A stretch of 64,000 nucleotides of DNA from Devosia sp. SD17-2 (lineage in GTDB: Bacteria; Pseudomonadota; Alphaproteobacteria; Rhizobiales; Devosiaceae), in assembly GCF_029201565.1 (NCBI RefSeq), contig NZ_CP104002.1, positions 372,001 through 436,000 on the forward strand, read 5' to 3'. The notes under the pieces are model-generated. The model did no database searches. It was given only the letters and a program-made list of their open reading frames with translations, and had not been told where the DNA came from. Shown here piece by piece: positions 33,718 to 42,461 of the stretch; position 1 is the stretch's first letter; every line of letters begins with the position of its first letter. The translations under genes were made by a program, and so were the position numbers.

Positions 33718-35182
33718 CGGCGGTCGTGGGCCGCTGCGGGAAATAGAGACGGCCAAGGCCAAGCATCAGTGCCAGTCCCACACCAAGGACTAGACCCCCG
33801 ATCAGTCCCGCGGCGATGAGCAGAACGGTGCGCGGCGGGTAGCTGCGGCTGATGGGCGGAATGGCCGGGGAAATGACGCGGACATTATTGGTGCTGAGCT
33901 CGCTGCGCTGGGCGATCTGCTGAGCCCGTTCGAAATAGGCTTCGTAGATACCAACCTTGGAGGCGGCGGCACGCTCAAGCTGGCGCAGCTGAAGCTGGGC
34001 CTGGTCGTCGGTAAAGACGGCGCCCATCTGTTCGGTGGCAGCGACCTCGAGCTGGTCAACGACACTTCTGGCCTGCGCCAGTTCGCGGCGCGCGGTTTCG
34101 ATAAGGCGGCGGGTTTCGCGGTCGATCTCGCTCTGCAGCGCGGTGAGCTGGGCGCGCGCCGTGGCAAGGCTTGGGTGCCGAGGACCAAGAGTGGCGGCCA
34201 GTGCGTCCGCTTCCTGGCGGGCGGTCGCATATTGGGTGCGCATGCCGGCCAGCGCGGTGGATTCGAGGGGGGCGGTGGAGATCAGCGTATCGCCGCCTGC
34301 CGAGAGCGCGGCATAGCGCGCCTCTGCATCGATCAGCGCCTGTCGCGCCGCGGCGATCTGGGTGTTGAGCTGCACGGCAGACTGCGTGCTGAGCTGGTCG
34401 GCGCCGGTCATCTGCAAGCCGTTTTCACGCCGATAGGCGGCGACGGCCGCTTCGGCGCTCTCGGCATCGGTGCGCAATTCGTCCAGCCGCTGGGTGAGGG
34501 CGGCGGACGCATTGCGGGCGCCATCGGCCTCGGCTTCGGCCATCTCGGCCAGAAAGGCGGTGATGAGCCCATTGGTCAGCACGGCCGACTGTTCCGGCGT
34601 GCGGGCCCAGACCGAGGCGGTGACGATATAGGAGCGTTCCTCGCGGCGAATGCGGACACGCTCGGAGAGCGCGCGCACGGCGGCGGTAAAATTGTCTTCC
34701 CCGGCACTGGCCGCGCCAAAGAGGGCGAATTCCGGCTCCATCAGGTCGGGGTCATTATCGAGGCCAAGGTCACGCACGGTGCGCGCCAGCACGTTTGTCG
34801 AGCCCAGCACGCGCATCTTGCTCTCGACCTCAAGCAACTGGGCCTCGCCCTGGATATTGCTTGTGTAGAGGTCGTCGGCAACGATCTGGAGGCTCGTGGG
34901 GTCGAGCAGGATATCGGAATAGCTGGTGAAGCGCGGCTTGACCAAGGTGCCCGCGCCGAAACCGACGATGGCGCCAAGCACGGCGAGCGCCAGGATGGCG
35001 AGCCAGAAGCGGCGCAGCCACTCGATGACGAGCATAGGGGTGATGGTATCGAGGACGTTCACGGGGGCAGCCTGTTCCCGGCGACGGTCCTGCCCCTCAT
35101 AGGCGCGGCCGGCATCGAGCGTGTGGACAGTGCTGCCACTCCCGGGGGGCGTGCGCATATCCGACTGGAGAGGCTGATACAT
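33710..35182 (-). CDS. Wzz/GumC-type polysaccharide chain-length protein without kinase domain
   Basis: A 490-residue inner-membrane protein. One membrane segment near residues 55-78 (RRFWLAILALAVLGAIVGFG), a long periplasmic coiled-coil part (about 180-400, many Ala/Glu/Gln), and a second membrane segment near 450-475 (RTVLLIAAGLIGGLVLGVGL). No Walker motif or tyrosine-rich tail follows, so it lacks the BY-kinase seen in ExoP/Wzc. It controls polymer length with the ligase/polymerase. First gene of the reverse-strand operon, with 222 bp of divergent promoter space up to the GNAT gene. Confidence 0.91.
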   Translation of the reverse strand: MYQPLQSDMRTPPGSGSTVHTLDAGRAYEGQDRRREQAAPVNVLDTITPMLVIEWLRRFWLAILALAVLGAIVGFGAGTLVKPRFTSYSDILLDPTSLQIVADDLYTSNIQGEAQLLEVESKMRVLGSTNVLARTVRDLGLDNDPDLMEPEFALFGAASAGEDNFTAAVRALSERVRIRREERSYIVTASVWARTPEQSAVLTNGLITAFLAEMAEAEADGARNASAALTQRLDELRTDAESAEAAVAAYRRENGLQMTGADQLSTQSAVQLNTQIAAARQALIDAEARYAALSAGGDTLISTAPLESTALAGMRTQYATARQEADALAATLGPRHPSLATARAQLTALQSEIDRETRRLIETARRELAQARSVVDQLEVAATEQMGAVFTDDQAQLQLRQLERAAASKVGIYEAYFERAQQIAQRSELSTNNVRVISPAIPPISRSYPPRTVLLIAAGLIGGLVLGVGLALMLGLGRLYFPQRPTTADA

Positions 35183-35404
35183 GCAGTTTTGCCCGTCATT
35201 GAATGCCGGTCCGCTTATAAATCACGTCGGTGCCAAACTCAGCGCCTTTTCCGCAAGGTAGTTAAGACGATCTTTGTTAACTGCCTTCAGCAAAGAAAAG
35301 TCTGCTGTCCTGCGATCATGATATTGGAAGCGTACCGAGATGAGATCTGGTGCGACATGCTGTCCGACGAAATTCGAACTGTAAGCACTCCCAACGAGCC
35401 CGCA

Positions 35405-36466
35405 ATGTCACAATCGCGGCATTTGCGCCCCATTACCCGTGATGACTTGCCACAGATCGAGACGTTGTTCTTCGACGTCTTTCGTGGCGGTAAAGGAAAC
35501 AGGGCGGGATTCTCCCAATATTTCAGCGCGTTATTTCTGGAAGGGCGCCACGCGGGTGGTGGCTTGGTCAGCGATATTGCGCCCGGCCAGATCGGCGCCG
35601 CCATCGCCTTCGTGCCGATGCGCTACCGCATTTACGACGAGGTCGTGACCGCAAAGCTGACCTGCGCCTTCATGGCCGACAAGCGTTATCCCAAGGCGGC
35701 TGCCCGGGTTGTGATGTCGCTGCGAGCGCGCCATCAGGACCTCCTGTTCACCGACAGCGGCTCGCATGAAGGCGTTGGCCATTGGCTGGCCGGTGGCGGG
35801 GCGAGCCTGCCCGTGCAGGCGCTCGACTGGCGCTGCCGTTTCAAGCCGGTCAGTGCCATCGCCCGAAAGGTGAGACTGCCTGCGGTGGTCGATGGCCTGA
35901 CCGACCTGGCCGATCGAAGCATTGAGGCGCTGCGCCCGCGGCCGGCGCCGCAGAAGCGGCTCGAGATGACGGAAATCGGCCGGGAAGAATTCGCAGCGCT
36001 CGTCCCCGGGATGATCGCGCGGTTCCCGGTGCGCCCGGACTGGACGCAGGATGAGCTTTTGCATCTGCTTGGTCTTGCCGAAGAAAACACCCGTCTGGGG
36101 ACGCTGCGCTATTTCGGCTTCATCGACCGAACGGGCGATTATGTCGGATGCCTTGCCGCCTATTTCGGTCCGCGCAAATCCGTGCGCGTGCTCGACCTTC
36201 TGGCTTTCGGCGGCAAGGAAGCGGCGGTTGCGGCCACCATGCTCGCCGAGCTCGGTGCATGGGGAGCGGTCGAGGCGAGCGGTGGCGCCCAGCCGCATAT
36301 GGTCGGCGCCCTGTCGCCCCATCGGGGTGTAAGCTTCCGTCACCGCAGCTTTTCCTGCGTCGCCACCCGGTTCGATAGCGTCAAGACGGCCATCGAGCGC
36401 AACGAGATCTACATGGGTGGCCTGGCCGGAGAAGGCTGGAGCCGGTTGATGACGGACTTTTTCTGA
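35405..36466 (+). CDS. GNAT-like acyltransferase, first of tandem pair
   Basis: A 353-residue protein whose N-terminus reads HLRPITRDDLPQIETLFFDV, the classic GNAT beta1-alpha1 start, followed by PMRYRIYDEVVTAKLTCAFMAD where the acetyl-CoA strand is expected. The second half may be another degenerate acyltransferase domain. The ATG at 35405 has only a weak ribosome-binding site; an in-frame ATG at 35357 is an alternative. Its C-terminal GLAGEGWSRLM resembles the tail of the next gene (GVVGERWSRLV), so the two are paralogues. Placed between the EPS operon and the asnB-ACP-ligase cassette, it probably transfers an acyl group to a sugar or sugar nucleotide. Confidence 0.78.
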   Translation: MSQSRHLRPITRDDLPQIETLFFDVFRGGKGNRAGFSQYFSALFLEGRHAGGGLVSDIAPGQIGAAIAFVPMRYRIYDEVVTAKLTCAFMADKRYPKAAARVVMSLRARHQDLLFTDSGSHEGVGHWLAGGGASLPVQALDWRCRFKPVSAIARKVRLPAVVDGLTDLADRSIEALRPRPAPQKRLEMTEIGREEFAALVPGMIARFPVRPDWTQDELLHLLGLAEENTRLGTLRYFGFIDRTGDYVGCLAAYFGPRKSVRVLDLLAFGGKEAAVAATMLAELGAWGAVEASGGAQPHMVGALSPHRGVSFRHRSFSCVATRFDSVKTAIERNEIYMGGLAGEGWSRLMTDFF

Positions 36467-36468
36467 CC

Positions 36469-37590
36469 ATGACTGCCCAGATCCGACCATTGGCTGCCGC
36501 CGACGTCGGCGCCGTCGCGCATCTGTTCCAGCGGCAGTTGCGCCATTCTTCAGCGGCGCCCAGCGCGCAGCTGCGCGATTATCTCGACCTGTTGTTTGTC
36601 TCCGGCCCCTATGCCGATCCGGCCATGCCCTCCCTCGTCTACGAGCGTGATGGGGGCGACATTGCCGGGTTCATCGGCGTCACCGCCCAGCCCATGACTT
36701 TCGAGGGGCGCTCGCTCAAGGCGGCGGTCTGCGGCGCACTGATGGTCGACGGGCATGACGCCGACCCGCTCGCGGGAGCGCGCCTTCTCAAATCCTTCCT
36801 GGCTGGTGCCCAGGACGTGTCGCTCAGTGAGACGGCAGGCGACGCCACCCTGTCGATGTGGCGGCAGTTGCGCGGGGACGTTCTCTCCCGCCATAGCCTC
36901 GATTGGGTGCGCGTCATCCGGCCGGGCGGTTTTGCGCTCGAAACGGCGCAGCGACGGGTGCCCGCTTTCGGTCTCATGGCGGGCTTGGCTCGCCTCGCCG
37001 ACGGTCGGGTGCGACGAGCGCGCGCCGAAAAGGCAGAGTTGCGCTGGGCGAGTTTTCCCGAGGATTTCAAGCTGCCCGGCAATGTCGGCGTCGACGACCT
37101 GTCGACCGAGGGCTTTTTGTCTGCGGTCGTGGATTTTACCGACAGCTTTGCCATCCGCCGGGCGTGGACCGATGCTGCGCTCGAGCAGCTCGGCGACGAC
37201 CTGCATCATAAGTCCGGCCAGGGACAGCTGCGCCTCGGCGCGGTTGTTGCCCGCGGCGGCAAGCGCCTCGGGGCCTTTGCCTATTATGAGCGAGAAGGCG
37301 CCACGGCGCGGGTCCTCGATATTCTAGCGGCGCCCAGCCATGCCGGTCTTGTCATCGACTGCCTTCTCAAGGATGCGGCCGCGCGTGGTGCCGTGGCCGT
37401 GCGCGGCCGCACCAGCCCAGCCCTCTTTGATGCTCTTCTCGAACGTCGCTGTTTGATGTTCCGTCATGGGGCGAGCGTTGTTTCCAGCGCTGACAAGGGC
37501 TTGGTGGCGCGCTTTCAGAACGGCGATGCGCACTTCAATGGAGTGGTGGGCGAAAGATGGTCGAGACTGGTCGGTCACGAGTTTTCTTAA
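36469..37590 (+). CDS. GNAT-like acyltransferase, second of tandem pair
   Basis: A 373-residue paralogue of the upstream gene, starting QIRPLAAADVGAVAHLFQRQ and with FEGRSLKAAVCGALMVDG at the likely acetyl-CoA strand and a shared C-terminal motif (GERWSRLVGHEFS). The spacing of two bases between stop and start shows they are cotranscribed. The pair may form a heterodimer or act on two acceptor positions. Sequence identity with its neighbour looks low, so the duplication is old. Confidence 0.76.
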   Translation: MTAQIRPLAAADVGAVAHLFQRQLRHSSAAPSAQLRDYLDLLFVSGPYADPAMPSLVYERDGGDIAGFIGVTAQPMTFEGRSLKAAVCGALMVDGHDADPLAGARLLKSFLAGAQDVSLSETAGDATLSMWRQLRGDVLSRHSLDWVRVIRPGGFALETAQRRVPAFGLMAGLARLADGRVRRARAEKAELRWASFPEDFKLPGNVGVDDLSTEGFLSAVVDFTDSFAIRRAWTDAALEQLGDDLHHKSGQGQLRLGAVVARGGKRLGAFAYYEREGATARVLDILAAPSHAGLVIDCLLKDAAARGAVAVRGRTSPALFDALLERRCLMFRHGASVVSSADKGLVARFQNGDAHFNGVVGERWSRLVGHEFS

Positions 37591-37704
37591 CTGTGAATCT
37601 TAATCTCCTTTGCAAAATGCAAAGAGAGTAGAACAGTTGGAAGCATCCTAATCAGGGCTCGCGTCCTGTAATATTCCGAAGTGGAACGGAGAGGCAGAAC
37701 TCCT

Positions 37705-39654
37705 ATGTGTGGGGTTGCTGGATATTGCGGCACTGAACTTGCCCCTGAGCAGGGGCAAGCGCTTTTGCGCGCCATGACCGATACCATTGCCCATCGCGGG
37801 CCGGACGCCAGTGGTGTCTGGGCGGCGCCGGGCATTGGCCTGGGGCATCGGCGCCTGTCGATCGTCGGCATTGCCTACGGACAGCAACCCATGGCGCTCG
37901 AAGGTCCGGAGCTGATGCTCGCCTATAATGGCGAGATTTTCAATTTCGTCGAACTGCGCCAGGAGCTCGAGGCCAATGGCCATGTGTTCCGCACCGGCAG
38001 CGACACCGAAGTTCTGTTGCACCTTTACGCCGAGCATGGCGTGGAGTGTCTTGCAAAGCTCAATGGCGACTTCGCTTTTGCGCTGTGGGACGGCAAGCGC
38101 CGCCGCCTGTTCCTCGCCCGCGACCGTGTCGGCGTGCGGCCGCTGTTTTATGCGCGGCGGCGCGAGGGCATCTTTTTTGCGTCCGAGATCAAGGCGTTGC
38201 TGGCGGTTCCCGGCATCGAGGCCGAGATCGACCCGGTGGCGCTCGACGAGATCTTTACGCTCTGGGCGCCTTTGGCGCCGCTCACCGGCTTTCAGGGCAT
38301 TCTGGAACTGCCGCCCGGCCATTTCATGGTGATCGAAGACGGGCAGACCCGTATCCAGCGCTATTGGGATTTCGACTTCCCCGATCGCGCGGATGGGTAT
38401 GACACACGTTCCGAGGACGCGCTGGCCGATGAGGTCCTGGCGCTGCTCGATGACGCTACCCGTATTCGCATGCGGGCCGACGTGCCGGTGGGGGCCTATC
38501 TCTCCGGCGGCCTCGACTCTGCCATCACTGCCGCTCTGGCTTTGCGGCACACGGAGCAGAAGCTCTCCACCTTTTCGGTGGGCTTTGAGAGCGCCGAGCA
38601 TGACGAGACCCAATTCCAGGCGATCATGGCTGCGGCTCTGGGCACGGACCACCGCGCCATTTCCTGCAGCAATGGGGATATTGCGGCGGCCTTTCCTGCC
38701 GTCATCGCCCATACCGAGCGACCCATCGTGCGCACCGCGCCCGCGCCGCTCTATCGCCTTTCAAGCCTTGTGCGGGACAACGGCATCAAGGTGGTGCTGA
38801 CCGGGGAGGGCGCCGACGAGGTTTTTGCCGGCTACGACATTTTCAAGGAAGACAAGGTCCGTCGCTTTGCGGCGGGGCAGCCCGGTTCGGCGCGCCGACC
38901 GCTGCTGTTCAAGCGGCTCTATCCCTATCTTCCGGGGCTCCAGAACCAGTCGGCTGATTATCTGACAGCCTTTTTCGGGGTGACGCCGGATCTCCTCACC
39001 GATCCTCTTGCCTCCCATCGTCCGCGCTATCGTTCGACGGCGGCGGCAAAGATTTTCTTCTCGGCGGATCTGCGCCAATCCCTGGGCGATTACGATGCGG
39101 CGGCCGCGCTGGCGGAAACTCTTCCCAGCCGCTTCGCCCACTGGCATCCCCAGCATCAGGCGCAATATCTTGAAAGCCGGTTCCTGCTTCCAGGCTATAT
39201 TCTCTCCTCGCAGGGCGACCGGATGGCCATGGCCCACGGCATCGAGGGGCGCTTTCCCTTCCTTGACCACCGGGTGATGGCGCTGGCGGCAAAACTGCCG
39301 CCAAAACTGACGCTCAAGGGGCTGGTCGAAAAGCACATCCTGCGGCGGGCAACGCGGCACCTGTTGCCCGAGGCGATCAACAATCGCACCAAGCAACCCT
39401 ATCGCGCGCCTGACAGCCAGGCCTTTGCGACGGCCGATGCGCCGGACTATGTGCGCGAGCTTCTCTCGCCTCAAGCCATAGAGGACACCGGGCTCTTCAA
39501 CCCCAAGGCCGTGGCCAAGCTCGTCGCCAAGGCCGGCACCAGTGGGGTCGAGGGCTTTCGGGACAACACCGCCTATGTCGGTATTCTTTCTACCCAGATC
39601 TGGCACCGGGAATTCACCCGGTGGCCGAATGCTGCCACCCAGGCAGCAGAGTGA
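37705..39654 (+). CDS. asnB: Asparagine-synthase-type glutamine amidotransferase
   Basis: A 649-residue AsnB-family enzyme. The glutaminase nucleophile Cys2 follows the ATG directly (MCGVAGYCG), which fixes the start at 37705 rather than the GTG at 37681. Glutaminase domain to about residue 210 (AHRGPDASG, YNGEIFN, GSDTEVLLHLY), then the ATP-pyrophosphatase domain with YLSGGLDSAITAAL near residue 265 and LTGEGADEVFAGYD. Family members make asparagine or amidate other carboxylates, including in polysaccharide and secondary metabolism. Its neighbours (ACP, AMP ligase, NadE-like) make a specialised amidation more likely than asparagine supply. Confidence 0.92.
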   Translation: MCGVAGYCGTELAPEQGQALLRAMTDTIAHRGPDASGVWAAPGIGLGHRRLSIVGIAYGQQPMALEGPELMLAYNGEIFNFVELRQELEANGHVFRTGSDTEVLLHLYAEHGVECLAKLNGDFAFALWDGKRRRLFLARDRVGVRPLFYARRREGIFFASEIKALLAVPGIEAEIDPVALDEIFTLWAPLAPLTGFQGILELPPGHFMVIEDGQTRIQRYWDFDFPDRADGYDTRSEDALADEVLALLDDATRIRMRADVPVGAYLSGGLDSAITAALALRHTEQKLSTFSVGFESAEHDETQFQAIMAAALGTDHRAISCSNGDIAAAFPAVIAHTERPIVRTAPAPLYRLSSLVRDNGIKVVLTGEGADEVFAGYDIFKEDKVRRFAAGQPGSARRPLLFKRLYPYLPGLQNQSADYLTAFFGVTPDLLTDPLASHRPRYRSTAAAKIFFSADLRQSLGDYDAAAALAETLPSRFAHWHPQHQAQYLESRFLLPGYILSSQGDRMAMAHGIEGRFPFLDHRVMALAAKLPPKLTLKGLVEKHILRRATRHLLPEAINNRTKQPYRAPDSQAFATADAPDYVRELLSPQAIEDTGLFNPKAVAKLVAKAGTSGVEGFRDNTAYVGILSTQIWHREFTRWPNAATQAAE

Positions 39655-39680
39655 CGAACCAGCGGCAAAACGGGACAACA

Positions 39681-39941
39681 ATGACTGATATCAAGGCCAA
39701 TATCCGTGACTTCATCGTCGAGAACTTCCTCTTCGGCGATACCAGCCAGCCGATCGAGGACACCACCTCGCTGATCGACAATGGTTATGTGGATTCCACT
39801 GGCGTGCTCGAGCTGGTGTTCCACATCGAGCAGAGTTTTGGGATCAAGGTCGCCGACAGCGAGATCATCCCGGCCAATCTCGACAGCGTCGGCGCCATCG
39901 CCGCCTATATCGAGAAAAAGCAGCAGAGCGCTGCCGCCTGA
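39681..39941 (+). CDS. Acyl carrier protein (phosphopantetheine-binding)
   Basis: An 86-residue carrier protein. The 4'-phosphopantetheine attachment site is DSTGVLELVF near residues 40-49, with Ser following Asp as in ACPs (D-S-x). The rest is a short acidic four-helix bundle (MTDIKANIRDFIVENFLFG). ATG at 39681, 26 bp after asnB and 14 bp before the AMP ligase. It is a dedicated carrier, distinct from the fatty-acid ACP, which is usually next to fab genes. Presumably loaded by the following ligase. Confidence 0.9.
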   Translation: MTDIKANIRDFIVENFLFGDTSQPIEDTTSLIDNGYVDSTGVLELVFHIEQSFGIKVADSEIIPANLDSVGAIAAYIEKKQQSAAA

Positions 39942-39955
39942 GGCGGGGACCGACC

Positions 39956-41491
39956 ATGCGCGTCGAGGACTTCCTGCGCCATAGCGCCGCCCGGCTGCCG
40001 GACAAGACCGCGCTTGTCGTGGGCGAGCGGCGGCTGAGCTATGCCGAACTTGATGATCTCAGCGACCGTCTGGCCGCGGGGCTCGTCGCCTATGGCGTGC
40101 GTCGCGATGATCGGGTGCTGATTTATCTCGATAATGGCTGGGAAGCGGCCGTGGCGATCTTTGCCGTGCTCAAGGCCGGCGCGACTTTCAGCCCGATCAA
40201 TCCCTCGACCAAGCCGGACAAGCTGGCCTTCATCGCCGGCAATTGCCAGGCGCAGGCCATCATCACCCAGGCCCGGCTTGCCGGGGCGGTGGCTGAGGCG
40301 ATTGGGGAAGGGGCCGACTTTTCGGTGATCATCTCAGCCGGTGAAAGCGCCGCGCTGCCCCATGCGGTGCAGCTCGAAACGCTTCTGGCGGCGCCGGCGG
40401 TCCGGCGGGATCATGGCGGCATCGACAGCGATCTGGCCATGCTCATCTACACCTCCGGCTCCACCGGCCGGCCCAAGGGCGTGATGATGAACCACCGCAA
40501 TATCGAGGCGGCGGCGACTTCGATAACCACCTATCTCGAAAACACCGAGGATGACATCATCCTCAACGTGCTGCCGCTGGCCTTCGACTATGGGCTCTAT
40601 CAGCTCTTGATGGCGGTCAAGCTCGGCGCCACGCTGGTCATCGAAAAGTCCTTCGCCTTTCCGGCGGCGATCTTCGAGATCATGCGGCGCGAGAAGGTGA
40701 GCGGCCTGCCGCTGGTGCCGACCATGGCGGCGATGATCCTCAATATGAAGGATCTGGAGCCCGGCTCGTTCCCCGATTTGCGCTATATTTCCAATACCGC
40801 CGCCGCGCTGCCGCCCGCCCATATCGAGCGGCTGCGGGTGCTGCTGCCCGGCACGACCATTTTCTCCATGTATGGCCTGACCGAGTGCAAGCGCTGCACC
40901 TATCTGCCGCCGTCGCGGCTGGACGACAAGCCGGGCTCGGTGGGCATCGCCATTCCCAATACCGAAGCCTTTGTCGTCGACGATGATGGCAAGCGTGTCG
41001 CGCCGGGAGAGGTCGGCCAGCTGGTCATCCGCGGGCCCCATGTCATGCAGGGCTATTGGCAGAATTCTGAGGCCACCGAAAAGGCCCTCCGCCCGGGCCC
41101 GAACCCCTGGGAAAAAGTGCTCTACACCGGCGATCTCTTCTACGCCGATGACGAGGGCTTTTTGTATTTCGTCGGGCGCACCGACGACATCATCAAGACC
41201 CGCGGCGAGAAGGTTGCGCCCAAGGAGGTCGAGGCGGTGCTCGTCTCCTGCCCGGGCGTCGTTGAAGCCGTGGTGGTCGGCAAGGCCGATCCCGTGCTGG
41301 GCCATGCCATCCATGCCATCGTGGTGAAATCCGATCCCGAGCTCGGCGAGCGCGATGTCATCCGTCACTGCGCCCGAAATCTTGAGGATTTCATGGTGCC
41401 CAAATCCGTTGAGTTCCGCGACAGCCTGCCCAAGACCGATACGGGCAAGGTTAGCCGCCGTCTTGCCGCCGAAAGCCTGGAGAGTTCCTGA
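39956..41491 (+). CDS. AMP-forming acyl/aminoacyl ligase (ANL superfamily)
   Basis: A 511-residue adenylating enzyme. ATP-binding motif LIYTSGSTGRPKGVMM near residue 163, the A5 region YGLTECKR, the A7/A8 stretch YTGDLFYADDEGFLYFVGRTDDIIKTRGEKVAP, and the C-terminal catalytic Lys in KTDTGKVSRR. It activates a carboxylate as acyl-AMP and should pass it to the adjacent ACP. The substrate could be an amino acid, hydroxy acid or fatty acid. Similar ligases are found beside EPS genes in exosortase-type loci of other bacteria, but no exosortase is seen here. Confidence 0.92.
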   Translation: MRVEDFLRHSAARLPDKTALVVGERRLSYAELDDLSDRLAAGLVAYGVRRDDRVLIYLDNGWEAAVAIFAVLKAGATFSPINPSTKPDKLAFIAGNCQAQAIITQARLAGAVAEAIGEGADFSVIISAGESAALPHAVQLETLLAAPAVRRDHGGIDSDLAMLIYTSGSTGRPKGVMMNHRNIEAAATSITTYLENTEDDIILNVLPLAFDYGLYQLLMAVKLGATLVIEKSFAFPAAIFEIMRREKVSGLPLVPTMAAMILNMKDLEPGSFPDLRYISNTAAALPPAHIERLRVLLPGTTIFSMYGLTECKRCTYLPPSRLDDKPGSVGIAIPNTEAFVVDDDGKRVAPGEVGQLVIRGPHVMQGYWQNSEATEKALRPGPNPWEKVLYTGDLFYADDEGFLYFVGRTDDIIKTRGEKVAPKEVEAVLVSCPGVVEAVVVGKADPVLGHAIHAIVVKSDPELGERDVIRHCARNLEDFMVPKSVEFRDSLPKTDTGKVSRRLAAESLESS

Positions 41492-41492
41492 G

Positions 41493-42458
41493 ATGAGCCG
41501 ATTGTCGCCCCAAACTCTGGTCATCGACGCCGAGGCCGAAATTGCGCGCATCACCAGCGCCATGCGCAATCAATTGCGCACCGACCTCAAGCGGCGCGGC
41601 CTCGTGCTCGGTCTTTCGGGTGGCATCGACTCCAGCCTCTGCGCCGCGCTGGCTGTGAAGGCGGTGGGGCCTGAGCGGGTCTTTGGGATTTTCATGCCGG
41701 AGAATGACTCCGATCCCGAGAGCCTCGAGCTCGGACGGCAGATAGCCAGCACCTTCGGCTTTACCGCCGAAGTGGAAGACATCGGCCCAGCGCTGGCGGC
41801 CATGGGGTGCTATTCGCGCCGCGACACTTTCATCCGCACGTTGGTGCCCGAGTTTGGCGAGGGTTGGGGCTGCAAGGTCGTCATTGCCGATCCGCTCTCG
41901 GGCGGTGGCATCGCCATTTCCTCGCTGGTGGTGCAATCGCCCACTGGCGAGACGCAAAAAATCCGGCTCACCGCCGAGGCCTATCAGGGCATCATCGCTG
42001 CCACCAATATGAAGCAGCGCACCCGCAAGCAGATGGAATATTATCACGCCGACCGGCTCAATTATGCCGTCATAGGAACCCCGAACCGGCTCGAATACGA
42101 CCAGGGCTTCTTCGTCAAGAACGGCGACGGCGCGGCGGATCTCAAACCCATCGCCCATCTCTATAAGTCTCAGGTCTATCAGCTGGCCGCCCATATGGGC
42201 GTGCCCGAAGCCATCTGCCGACGGCCGCCGACCACCGACACCTGGTCGATGGCGCAGAGCCAGGAAGAGTTTTACTTCGCGCTCCCCTATGACCGGATGG
42301 ATCTTTGCCTCTTCGGCCTCAACAATAGTCTTCCGCGCGAAGAGGTGGCGGAGGCCGCTGGCCTGACGCCGGAGCAGGTCGATGCCGTCTGGGCCGACAT
42401 CGCACGCAAGCGTGTGGCGACACGCTACCTCAGCCTGCCGCCACTGCTGGTGGAATAA
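41493..42458 (+). CDS. NadE-like ATP-pyrophosphatase (NAD synthase family)
   Basis: A 321-residue protein of the ammonia-type NAD synthetase family: P-loop LGLSGGIDSSLCAAL near residues 40-54, NYAVIGTPNRLEYDQGFFVKN..GDGAADLKPIAHLYKSQV, and PTTDTWSMAQSQEEFYF. It lacks a glutaminase (nitrilase) domain. The ATG at 41493 is one base after the ligase stop; a longer frame to 41355 is internal to that gene. An alphaproteobacterium normally has a separate glutamine-dependent NadE, so this copy is probably a specialised amidase or ligase within the cassette. That is inference; it could be the cell's NAD synthetase. Confidence 0.88.
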   Translation: MSRLSPQTLVIDAEAEIARITSAMRNQLRTDLKRRGLVLGLSGGIDSSLCAALAVKAVGPERVFGIFMPENDSDPESLELGRQIASTFGFTAEVEDIGPALAAMGCYSRRDTFIRTLVPEFGEGWGCKVVIADPLSGGGIAISSLVVQSPTGETQKIRLTAEAYQGIIAATNMKQRTRKQMEYYHADRLNYAVIGTPNRLEYDQGFFVKNGDGAADLKPIAHLYKSQVYQLAAHMGVPEAICRRPPTTDTWSMAQSQEEFYFALPYDRMDLCLFGLNNSLPREEVAEAAGLTPEQVDAVWADIARKRVATRYLSLPPLLVE

Positions 42459-42461
42459 GCA

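Noticed and set aside
33710..35182. A BY-kinase domain in the chain-length protein
   Set aside because: No Walker motifs or tyrosine cluster are visible after the second membrane segment.
34175..35404. A long N-terminal extension of the first GNAT-like gene
   Set aside because: It lies antisense to the chain-length gene and its composition is low complexity; the family start is at 35405.
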